From Gaiellaceae bacterium (GTDB lineage: Bacteria > Actinomycetota > Thermoleophilia > Gaiellales > Gaiellaceae), in contig BPGK01000001.1 in assembly GCA_026002995.1 (NCBI GenBank), forward strand, positions 620,001-684,000: a DNA stretch of 64,000 nt, given 5' to 3'. The notes beneath the pieces are model-generated. The model searched no databases, was not told where the DNA came from, and was given only the letters and a program-made list of their open reading frames with translations. Of the stretch, positions 57,488 through 64,000 are shown piece by piece; within the stretch, counting starts at the first letter, position 1, and each line of letters begins with the position of its first letter. Position numbers and translations under genes: made by a program.

Positions 57488-57894
57488 CGGACGAGGACGA
57501 GCGCGCGGCGCGTGCGACAGGTCGTGGGTTGCATCTCGACGGGGATGTACGACCACCGCCAGGTGACCGAGACACCGACCTCGTACAGGCCTGGCGCGAG
57601 CCCGCCCGGCCGGGTGACCGTGAGGAGTGCCGGCTCGTCGTAGGGCCAGCGGACGTCCGCGGTGGCGAAGAGGCGCTCGGAGTCGTACGTCACCCCTCCG
57701 AGCGTCCACCTGATCTCGCTCGGGCCGTGACGCTCCCCGTCGACGGTCACTTCGACATCCTCGAGGAGCGACGCCCAGATGCCTCGGTAGTACGGGCAGC
57801 GAACGGCGACCTGGAAGCCGATCGGGGTCGGCTCGCCGACGTTCCCGAATCCTCGCTGCTGGATGATCTCCCGCTCGAGCATCGTCGGGCTCAC
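57484..57894 (-). CDS. DUF6379 / C-deglycosidase beta-like (1)
   Basis: A 136-residue beta-rich protein. Its QVAVRCPYYRGIWASLLEDV and VEVTVDGE blocks correspond to the WYRxLPLS...VEVxxDGE core of the three other small proteins here, though it is the most diverged. The family provides the small subunit of DgpB-DgpC/CarB-CarC. GTG at 57894 was chosen because it overlaps the upstream stop (GTGA) like most junctions here; ATG at 57882 is possible. Confidence 0.7.
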   Translation of the reverse strand: MSPTMLEREIIQQRGFGNVGEPTPIGFQVAVRCPYYRGIWASLLEDVEVTVDGERHGPSEIRWTLGGVTYDSERLFATADVRWPYDEPALLTVTRPGGLAPGLYEVGVSVTWRWSYIPVEMQPTTCRTRRALVLVR

Positions 57895-58349
57895 TCGGGA
57901 GAGCTCCCTGCTCCGTCGAGAGGATCGGGGATAGTCGGCGAGGACGGGGGTGCGGCAGGCTGAACCGTGAGCTCGAGCGCTCGCTCGGTGACCTGTCGCA
58001 AGGGGGTGTCGGGGGCAGTCGAGATGTACGGAATCCGGCAGCGGATGGCGACGCGAACGTCGTGCGCCTCCCCGGCCCGAACCGGGCGAGGGACGAGGAT
58101 CGATGCCGGATCGCGGACGAACCACTCCTCGTCGTGCCGAGCTTGGAGCTCATCGAGCCGGCGCTCGCGTCCGCCGACGACGAGCCGCAGGTTCTCCGCG
58201 GGAATCGGCTCTCCGTCGAGCGCAACCTCGATCTCCTCGACGCAGGAGAGGGGGAGCGACCGGTACCACGGGAGTCGCACGGAGAGGGCGAGGCCGTCTT
58301 CGTGTTCCCGGAGCGCGTCCTCACGGAGCAGGACGGATGCGAGGCTCAC
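57891..58349 (-). CDS. DUF6379 / C-deglycosidase beta-like (2)
   Basis: A 152-residue beta-rich protein: LSVRLPWYRSLPLSCVEEIE, VALDGEPIPAENLRLVVGG, EWFVRDP and RCRIPYISTAPDTPLRQVTE. It is a clear paralogue of those at 59481 and 60905. The last 20 residues are Pro/Ser-rich. As the small subunit it would pair with a TIM-barrel protein. It is the first gene of the unit 58349-54823, 28 bp below the GAATC operator. Confidence 0.78.
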   Translation of the reverse strand: MSLASVLLREDALREHEDGLALSVRLPWYRSLPLSCVEEIEVALDGEPIPAENLRLVVGGRERRLDELQARHDEEWFVRDPASILVPRPVRAGEAHDVRVAIRCRIPYISTAPDTPLRQVTERALELTVQPAAPPSSPTIPDPLDGAGSSPE

Positions 58350-58377
58350 GGCTTCCTGCGCTCCCGAGCTCTTATTC

Positions 58378-58395
58378 GAATCAGGGTTCGGATTC
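58378..58395 (-). promoter_or_regulatory. GAATC-N8-GATTC operator, C-deglycosidase unit
   Basis: GAATC-AGGGTTCG-GATTC lies 28 bp upstream of the gene at 57891-58349. The spacer shares GGTTCG with the copy at 54801. A further GAATC follows at 58399. The rest of 58350-58458 holds no gene. Confidence 0.65.
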
Positions 58396-58458
58396 GTGAA
58401 TCTTACGAAGCCGCTCCTGCGGCGTCAAGCGACTCCCGTGGGCCGGGGCCCTCGCGCC

Positions 58459-59484
58459 TCAGCTCGACCGGGCGTACCGCTCGAGCGCGGCGCGGCACAC
58501 GGCCTGCTGGCGGGCGACCATCGCGAAGGCGTCGCTCTCCGTGTCCCAGTGCCAGCCCTCGTACTCGCTCGAGATGTACCCGCGGTACCCGCCTGCGACG
58601 AGGACGTCGATGAGCTCCTCGAGCGCGACGACCGGCTCCCTCCCGTCCCGGATGTCGAAGAACTTCCCGTGCACGTGCACGACGTGCGGGAGGATCTCGC
58701 TCCAGGCGCTCGCCTCCTGGTGCCCGTGGATACCGACCGCGAACACGGCGAGGTTGACGGCGTGGTCGCCCGCTCCGTGCTCATGGGCGAGGGCGATGAA
58801 GCGCCCGATCTCCTCGTGCGCCTCGAACTCCTTCCCGTCGAGCTCGCGCCAGCGACGCGCGATCTCTTCGAGCAGGTCGTCCGAGACGCCCTTCGCGCGG
58901 AACGCCTCGAACATGCTCGGGGAGATGCCCCGGGTCGAGGCGCCGAAGTCGGGGATGAAGCCGAGGTAGGGAGAGTCGAGGCGCGCGTACAGCTCGCGGA
59001 GGGCGAGCACCCACGGGGAGCGGACGGTCTCGGGGGCGTGGATCTCCATCCCCAGCTTCACCCGGCGCTTCTCCGCGTGGGGCAGGAGGCGCTCGACCAC
59101 CCGTGGGCTCGCCTGGTTCTGAATGCGCAGGACGGGGAACCCGAGCCGCGCGGCGGCGTCGATCTGGGCCTGGAGGTACTCGACGAGCTCCGTCTCGTCG
59201 AGGAGGCGATCAGCGCGCAGGGCGATGTCGACGTTCCCGTCCAGGCAGGAGAGCTCGAGGCCGTGCCGCTCCACGAGCTCGAGGAAGCGGCGCTCGTCCT
59301 CGGCCGCCATGTGCGGGAACCCACGGAAGCTCTGGAAGCCGATGACCTCGAGTCCCGGCCCGAGCCCCTCGCGCGCCACGCGGGCGACGAGCTCCTCGAG
59401 CGTCGCTCGACCGGCGTGGAAGTCGCGCGTGAAGCTGTACAGCGTCACCCCGAGGCGAGGCAGCGCCGACGCGCCGGGGCTCAC
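58459..59484 (-). CDS. TIM-barrel protein, C-deglycosidase alpha-like (2)
   Basis: A 341-residue TIM barrel with E147 (GMEIHAP), D179 (FIPDFGAS), H270/H272 (VVHVHGKF) and E307 (SSEYEGW) in the same order as the copies at 56546 and 59863. LGVTLYSFTRDFHAG opens the barrel. It carries an insert around 190-240 absent from the first copy. GTG at 59484 overlaps the stop of its partner small gene, so the pair is translated together. Confidence 0.8.
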   Translation of the reverse strand: MSPGASALPRLGVTLYSFTRDFHAGRATLEELVARVAREGLGPGLEVIGFQSFRGFPHMAAEDERRFLELVERHGLELSCLDGNVDIALRADRLLDETELVEYLQAQIDAAARLGFPVLRIQNQASPRVVERLLPHAEKRRVKLGMEIHAPETVRSPWVLALRELYARLDSPYLGFIPDFGASTRGISPSMFEAFRAKGVSDDLLEEIARRWRELDGKEFEAHEEIGRFIALAHEHGAGDHAVNLAVFAVGIHGHQEASAWSEILPHVVHVHGKFFDIRDGREPVVALEELIDVLVAGGYRGYISSEYEGWHWDTESDAFAMVARQQAVCRAALERYARSS

Positions 59485-59873
59485 CGGCGCGCCTCCATCC
59501 GCTTCACGCAGCGCTCGCGCATGACGAGCGGGTGGCCCGACTCGACGATGTAGGGAATCCGGAGCGCAACGGTGACGTCGAGCTCGTGCTCGCCGTCCCC
59601 CGCTGCGAGCGAGCGGGGTAGCGTCACCTCGATCGGGTCGGCGACGTACCACCAGGTGTCGTGGAGCGGCGAGAGGTCGGAGAGGCGGTAGCTTCTGCCT
59701 GCGAGCGTCAGCTCGAGCGTCTCGGGCGGAACCTCCTCGCCGTCGATCCTGACCTCCAAGCCCTCGAGGCAGGAGAGAGGGAGAGCGCGGTACCACGGCA
59801 TCCGAAGCGCGAAGGTCGCGCCTCGCTCGAGGGCGCGGAGCGACCCGTCGGCGATGACCTGGTCACCGAGCAC
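59481..59873 (-). CDS. DUF6379 / C-deglycosidase beta-like (3)
   Basis: A 130-residue protein: FALRMPWYRALPLSCLEGLE, VRIDGEEVPPETLELTLAG, WWYVADPIEVTLPRSL and ALRIPYIVESGHPLVMRERC. It has the length expected for a DgpC/CarC-type subunit. GTG at 59873 lies 11 bp inside the end of the upstream TIM gene; its stop overlaps the next TIM start. Confidence 0.8.
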   Translation of the reverse strand: MLGDQVIADGSLRALERGATFALRMPWYRALPLSCLEGLEVRIDGEEVPPETLELTLAGRSYRLSDLSPLHDTWWYVADPIEVTLPRSLAAGDGEHELDVTVALRIPYIVESGHPLVMRERCVKRMEARR

Positions 59874-60891
59874 GGACGAGTCGCTCCTGCGCCTCGACGA
59901 TGAGCCGCTGGAGGAGGTCGTGGTGGAGTCGGCACATCTCCCAGCCGCTCACCGCATCGGTGTACGCGTGGCCCTCCCACTCGCTCGAGATGAATCCGGA
60001 GTACCCGCCTCGCACGAGCACGTCGACGATCGTCGGGTAGTCGATCGACGGCTCCTCGCCTCGCTCGTCGATTCCGTAGAACTTCCCGTGGACGTGCACG
60101 ACGCGGGGCAGGAGCTCCTCCCAGCGACGAGGGTCCATGCGTCCGTGCATCGTGAGCACCATGTTCAGCTTCCCGCGCTCGCCGGGCGTGGCACCGAGTC
60201 GCTCGGACTCCTCGGCAAAGCGGGCGAACTTCTCCGGCATGCTGGAGTCGCTCTCCCACACCTCGGACACGAGCTCGATGAGCGCGGGCGGCATCCCCGA
60301 GGCCCGGTGGGCCTCGACGAGCATGGGCGGGATGCTGCGCATGGAGGCGCTGAAGTCTGGGACGAAGCCGAGGAGGGGGCAGTCCACCGCCTCGAACAGC
60401 TCGCGGAGCTCGAGGACATGGGGCGAGTCGACCGACTCGGGACTGTGCACCTCGACCCCGAAGCGCATCTCGAGGCGCTCGGCGATCCTCGCGAGCCCTT
60501 CGACGAAGCTCCTGGTCGAGAGGATGGCCGACTTCCCGATCGCGAATCCGAGCGCGTGTGCCGCCTCCATCTGCGCCTCGAGGTAGGAGAGCGCCTCCTC
60601 TTCGGTCAGGCGACGGTCGCGCCGGAGCGCGAGGTCGAGGTTCATGCTCATCGCGGTCGGTACGAGCTCGCACTCGTCGAGAAGCGCGCGGAAGTCGGCG
60701 ACGAAGCGGTCGGAGAGCCGTGGCCAGTCGCGGATGCTCTGGAAGCCGACGATCTCGAGCCCGGGGCCGAGGTCGAGCTCGGCCACGCGTCGGATCATGC
60801 GTTCGAGCGAGTAGTCGGGCCGCCGCATCTCGAGCGTGAGGCTGAAGAGCGTCGTGCCGAGCTTGGGCGGACCCTCGGGCGTCGCCGTCAT
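59863..60891 (-). CDS. TIM-barrel protein, C-deglycosidase alpha-like (3)
   Basis: A 342-residue TIM barrel, closest to the one at 58459: LGTTLFSLTLEMRRPDYSLE, E147 (GVEVHSP), D179 (FVPDFSAS), VVHVHGKFYGI and SSEWEGH (Tyr replaced by Trp). It would hold one divalent metal. GAAAGGAGG precedes the ATG. It lies between two DUF6379-like genes, so it could pair with either. Confidence 0.8.
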   Translation of the reverse strand: MTATPEGPPKLGTTLFSLTLEMRRPDYSLERMIRRVAELDLGPGLEIVGFQSIRDWPRLSDRFVADFRALLDECELVPTAMSMNLDLALRRDRRLTEEEALSYLEAQMEAAHALGFAIGKSAILSTRSFVEGLARIAERLEMRFGVEVHSPESVDSPHVLELRELFEAVDCPLLGFVPDFSASMRSIPPMLVEAHRASGMPPALIELVSEVWESDSSMPEKFARFAEESERLGATPGERGKLNMVLTMHGRMDPRRWEELLPRVVHVHGKFYGIDERGEEPSIDYPTIVDVLVRGGYSGFISSEWEGHAYTDAVSGWEMCRLHHDLLQRLIVEAQERLVRAR

Positions 60892-60904
60892 CGCCGGCCT
60901 CCTT

Positions 60905-61306
60905 TCATGCGCAGACGAGCGTCTTGTCGGTGTGGCTCGAGGCGAGGAGCGGCTCGCCGTCGGGCCCGCCGATGAGGAGGTAGGGGATCCGCAACCCGAG
61001 CTCGAGCTCGACGTGGTGCTCGCCACGACGCGGGTCGGCAGCAGGGATGTGGAGCGTCACGGGGTCAGTCGTGAACCACCACTCGTCGTAACGCTCCGCG
61101 AGCTCCTCGAACCGGAAGCGCTTGCCGTTCGCCTCGACGACGAGCTCTGCGGGGTCGATCCGCTCGCCGTCGAGCTCGAGCTCGACGACCGCGAGGGACG
61201 TCAGCGGGAGCGCTCGGTACCAGTGCGAGTGGATCTCGAGCGCGTAGCCCTCCGCCGTCGCAGAGAGCGCGTCGTCGCGGACGACGTCCTTATCGAGCGG
61301 GCCCAC
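60905..61306 (-). CDS. DUF6379 / C-deglycosidase beta-like (4)
   Basis: A 133-residue protein: LEIHSHWYRALPLTSLAVVE, LELDGERIDPAELVVEANG, EWWFTTDPVTLHIPAAD and LGLRIPYLLIGGPDGEPLL. The core motif has His instead of Pro before WYR, unlike copies 2 and 3. It leads the leftward unit 61306-58459 just below the diverged GAATC operator. Confidence 0.78.
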   Translation of the reverse strand: MGPLDKDVVRDDALSATAEGYALEIHSHWYRALPLTSLAVVELELDGERIDPAELVVEANGKRFRFEELAERYDEWWFTTDPVTLHIPAADPRRGEHHVELELGLRIPYLLIGGPDGEPLLASSHTDKTLVCA

Positions 61307-61327
61307 GGTGCCTTCGACCTTTGACTA

Positions 61328-61345
61328 GAACTAGGATTCTGATTC
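61328..61345. promoter_or_regulatory. diverged GAATC-type dyad between divergent units
   Basis: GAACT-AGGATTCT-GATTC lies between the leftward C-deglycosidase unit and the rightward SnoaL-like gene. One half-site is imperfect. TTGACT (61321-61326) and TAGAGT (61349-61354) flank it and could belong to the rightward promoter. Confidence 0.5.
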
Positions 61346-61409
61346 GGCTAGAGTACGGGACGTGGCGGCCACGGTCAAGCAGGCTCGGAAGTGAGGTGCG
61401 AGCCCGCGA

Positions 61410-62195
61410 GTGAGCACGGCGCCGGGACAGCACGCTGACGAGAGGATCGCCGAGCTCGAGGCGCGGGTGCGCGAGCTCGAGGAGCTCGCACGGAGGGGAG
61501 CTCGCGCGAAGGACCGGGCGGAGATCGAGAACGTCTTCTCCCGCTACATGTTCTGCCACAACGCGTTCCGCGACGAGGAGATCATCCCGCTCTGGGTGAA
61601 GCCGGGGACGCCGGGGATCCGCGCCCAGTACAGCAACGCAGGCGTGTACACGACCTGGGAGAGCGTCACCGAGTACCACCGGAATCGACCGGCACCCGTG
61701 GGCAAGCTCATCCTCCACGCCACCACGACCCCGGTCATCGAGGTGTCCGAGGACGGCGCGACCGCGAAGGGGGTCTGGATCATGTTCGGTCTCGAGTCGG
61801 GGCTCGCGGATCCGGAGGTCGCCGAGGCGCTCCCCGACTTCTTGTTCACGCCTGGCGAGGTCGACGGCAAGCGCGTGTGGGCGCACTGGGTGTGGGCAAA
61901 GTACGCGCTCGCCTTCCTGAAGCAGGACGGCGCCTGGCGAATCTGGCAGTTCCGCTGCTACGAGGTTGCGCGCGCTCCCTTCCACGAGAGCTGGGTGCAC
62001 TTCGCTGCCCGTGACGTCGAGGCGTTCGACCGCGATCTCATGTACTTCGGCGAGGATGGCCGTCCGCGCTTCATGCCGCCGCCGGATGCGCCGGCGACGG
62101 AGATCGCGCACCGCTACTCGCCGCGGAGGCGGCAGACGCTCGACCCGAGGCCACCCGAGCCGTACCGCACCTTCGAGGAGGGTGATCGCGCGTGA
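61410..62195 (+). CDS. SnoaL/NTF2-like protein
   Basis: A 261-residue protein. An N-terminal coiled coil (IAELEARVRELEELARRGA) is followed by an NTF2-like cone (AEIENVFSRYMFCHNAFRDE, KLILHATTTPVIEV, KYALAFLKQDGAWRIWQFRC). Such domains occur in isomerases, cyclases and hydroxylase partners; catalytic residues are not clear. The C-terminal 50 residues are a Pro-rich extension. GTG start; the stop overlaps the next gene. Confidence 0.78.
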   Translation: MSTAPGQHADERIAELEARVRELEELARRGARAKDRAEIENVFSRYMFCHNAFRDEEIIPLWVKPGTPGIRAQYSNAGVYTTWESVTEYHRNRPAPVGKLILHATTTPVIEVSEDGATAKGVWIMFGLESGLADPEVAEALPDFLFTPGEVDGKRVWAHWVWAKYALAFLKQDGAWRIWQFRCYEVARAPFHESWVHFAARDVEAFDRDLMYFGEDGRPRFMPPPDAPATEIAHRYSPRRRQTLDPRPPEPYRTFEEGDRA

Positions 62196-63103
62196 GCGCG
62201 ATCGAGGGCGGGCGCCCCGGGCTGCTGCGGCGCTGCGGGATCAGCCAGTGCACGACTCCCACGCTCACCGCGGCGGAGGCGGCAGCGCTGTACGCCGAGG
62301 CTGGTTTCGGCGCGATCGGCGTGTGGCTGCACAAGCTCGAGCGACCCGACTGGACGGGGGGCTTCTTCGTGCCGGAGGTCGAGCTCGCGCCGGCCCTCGT
62401 CGAAGAGACGGCATCCGACCTGCGGGCGAGCGGCCTCGTCGTCTCCCACGTCGTTCTCGGGGGCTTCTTCGTCACCGACGACGAGGAGCTCCGCCGGCGC
62501 CGGGTTCGCTCGACCGTGCGGGCGCTCGACGTCGCGGAGGCGCTCGGCGCGACCTGCCTCGTCATCGCTCCCGGCCGGCTCGAAGGCCGCCCGGTCACGT
62601 GGGCGCACGACTGTGCGTCCCGCTCCCTGAGCGAGGTGCTCGAGCTCCGCTCCGAGAGCTCCGTTCGCCTCGGTCTCGAACCGGTGATCGCCTGGCAGAG
62701 CGACTACATGTGCTCCATCGCGCGCGCCCTCGAGCTCGTCGAGCTCGTCGACCACCCGCGGCTCGGCGTCTTCCTCGACAACTTCCACCTCTGGCACAAC
62801 GCCGACTGGGACACCCCGTTCGTCCTCGAGGAGGTCGAGCGCGCCGGCCCGCACATCGTCGGCGTCCACGTCAACGACGGCGTTCGCGGCTCCGAGGAGC
62901 GAGCACTCCCGGGAGAAGGCGAGATGCCGGTGGCGGAGTTCGTGGCGGCTGTCGAGCGGACGGGATACGACGGCTCGTACGACGTCGAGTACGTCTACGA
63001 CGCGGGCCGCATCGCCGCCGAGCCGGATTCGTTCGCGCCCGAGGCGGTGGTTGCACGCTGTCACGCCGGCCTGGAGAAGGTCCTCGCCGGAGTGCTCGGG
63101 TGA
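62192..63103 (+). CDS. sugar phosphate isomerase/epimerase-like TIM barrel
   Basis: A 303-residue xylose-isomerase-like TIM barrel of a different subgroup: LGLEPVIAW (Glu), LGVFLDNFHLWH (Asp/His), IVGVHVNDGV (His) and SYDVEYVYD (Glu). It could epimerise or isomerise the sugar released by deglycosylation. GTG at 62192 overlaps the SnoaL stop; its own stop overlaps the ThuA start. Confidence 0.82.
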   Translation: MSAIEGGRPGLLRRCGISQCTTPTLTAAEAAALYAEAGFGAIGVWLHKLERPDWTGGFFVPEVELAPALVEETASDLRASGLVVSHVVLGGFFVTDDEELRRRRVRSTVRALDVAEALGATCLVIAPGRLEGRPVTWAHDCASRSLSEVLELRSESSVRLGLEPVIAWQSDYMCSIARALELVELVDHPRLGVFLDNFHLWHNADWDTPFVLEEVERAGPHIVGVHVNDGVRGSEERALPGEGEMPVAEFVAAVERTGYDGSYDVEYVYDAGRIAAEPDSFAPEAVVARCHAGLEKVLAGVLG

Positions 63104-64000
63104 GCGCTCCGCCCCGATCGTCGAGCGAGCGGCTGGCCGCGCTCCTCCTCACGGGCCACGACCACTTCCACCACCGCTGGCGTCACGCGGCTTCTCTTAC
63201 GCGCGACACGCTCGAGGCGTCGGGGCGCTTCTCCGTGGACGTGAGCGAGGAGCCGGAGCGGGTGACGAGGGCGTTGCTCGCCCGCTACGACTGCGTGCTC
63301 GTCTCGTACTTCGGCGCGCGGGTGCCGGGCGAACCGGAGATCCGCTGGGGTTCTCACGCCGAGGCAGCACTCTTCGACTTCGTGCGCGGGGGTGGGGGCA
63401 TCGTGCTCCTGCACACGACCTTCGCGATGGGCGCGACCTGGGACGATCCCCACGCCGACGAGCTCCTCCGCCTGGCGGGCGGGCTGCTCGGCCCGGAGAG
63501 CCGACGAGCTCCTGGCGAGCGGTTCCTGGTCGAGGTCGAGGCTCCCACGAATCCCATTACGAACGGGCTCCCGCGCTCTTGGGAGCAGCCGGTCGACGAC
63601 AAGTTCGTGCACCTGCGTTGGCACCCGGACGCCTCGCCGCACGTGCTCGCAACGGTCGTGGACGAGCCGGAGGCGTATCTCGGCGGCGCGTACTACGCGA
63701 TCCGCGGCCTTCCCGGGCCGCCGCTTTCGACCGACGAGGAGGTGCGCCTCCTCCCGGGCGTCGGCGAGCGCCACCCGGTGGCGTGGACGAACGCGTACGG
63801 CGAAGGGCGCGTGTTCGCGCTCATGCTCGGCCACGTCGGCGCGAGCACGATCGAGGATGCGCGCGCGAGCCTGAAGCAGGGACGGGAGGTAGGGCCGACG
63901 GTGGATGTCGCGGCGCGCACTCCCGAGTACGTCGGCCTCCTCCTGCGTGGCACGGAGTGGGCGGCGACCGGCGGCGTGACGCTTCAGCTCCCCGCCTTCG
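63100..64000 (+). CDS. ThuA-like protein, truncated by the window end
   Basis: Three hundred residues are visible from GTG at 63100 to the edge, without a stop. ALLLTGHDHFHHRWRHA, RGGGGIVLLHTTFAMGATW and the His-rich start fit ThuA (trehalose-utilisation-like, type 1 glutamine amidotransferase fold), often found beside sugar dehydrogenases. A role in handling 3-keto sugars is plausible. It overlaps the upstream gene by 4 bp. Confidence 0.78.
   Translation, partial: MSAPPRSSSERLAALLLTGHDHFHHRWRHAASLTRDTLEASGRFSVDVSEEPERVTRALLARYDCVLVSYFGARVPGEPEIRWGSHAEAALFDFVRGGGGIVLLHTTFAMGATWDDPHADELLRLAGGLLGPESRRAPGERFLVEVEAPTNPITNGLPRSWEQPVDDKFVHLRWHPDASPHVLATVVDEPEAYLGGAYYAIRGLPGPPLSTDEEVRLLPGVGERHPVAWTNAYGEGRVFALMLGHVGASTIEDARASLKQGREVGPTVDVAARTPEYVGLLLRGTEWAATGGVTLQLPAF

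Noticed and set aside
61410-63103. The SnoaL-like and TIM-barrel genes as a polyketide pathway
   Set aside because: No ketosynthase, cyclase or ketoreductase genes are nearby; the catabolic context fits better.

Overview
The window is GC-rich, gene-dense actinobacterial-type DNA. GTG starts, ATGA/GTGA start-stop overlaps and near-leaderless genes are common. The gene mix (archaeal-type GAPDH, AarF kinase, LemA, DUF3105, long catabolic operons) suggests a deep-branching soil actinobacterium such as Thermoleophilia (Gaiellales or Solirubrobacterales). No rRNA or species marker is present, so this placement is an inference.

Region 1 (about 1-36,900) is a copper/thiol/envelope-stress island. It holds a CPC-type copper ATPase between two cupredoxins, two more cupredoxins, a multicopper oxidase, many small His-, Met- or Cys-rich membrane or secreted proteins, DUF2892 and rhodanese proteins, a glutaredoxin-CcdA-redoxin operon, an L,D-transpeptidase, DoxX, a USP-like protein, a cytochrome b and two OmpR-type two-component systems. 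About a dozen of these units share one promoter architecture: direct repeats of TTCAY at an 11-bp period, ending exactly 10 bp before a NANNNT -10 element. Seven or more have four half-sites in tandem with a GGCAG/AGCAG unit second. One lies just in front of the response regulator gene at 21464-22162. The pattern resembles the 11-nt PhoP repeats of Streptomyces, but the genes are not a phosphate regulon. A housekeeping block (LOG protein, AarF, cyclopropane synthase, type II GAPDH) sits at 3,500-8,139.

Region 2 (about 37,000-42,210) is a compact integrative element. It carries AlpA-like HTH proteins, DUF932, ParB-like, a Toprim primase and a tyrosine integrase that abuts the 3' end of a tRNA-Ala(TGC).

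Region 3 (42,254-64,000) is a catabolic cluster. Fifteen genes (54,779 down to 42,254) run in one direction with every junction overlapping: extradiol-type dioxygenase, FAD monooxygenase, FAH-family hydrolase, cyclase, alpha/beta hydrolase, cupin, epimerase, pcaIJHGBDC and pobA. Next to it are a GMC oxidoreductase, three TIM-barrel proteins and four small DUF6379-like proteins, the gene types of bacterial C-glycoside deglycosidases (CarA-CarB-CarC / DgpB-DgpC). The divergent arm carries a SnoaL-like protein, a fourth TIM-barrel protein and a truncated ThuA-like protein. Three promoters here share a GAATC-N8-GATTC dyad. My reading is a pathway that oxidises and cleaves aromatic C-glycosides, opens the aglycone, and feeds 4-hydroxybenzoate/protocatechuate into the beta-ketoadipate route.

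Several genes (MFS transporter, a small membrane gene, pobA, possibly parB and galT) look broken by single-base shifts. Sequence error is as likely as decay.
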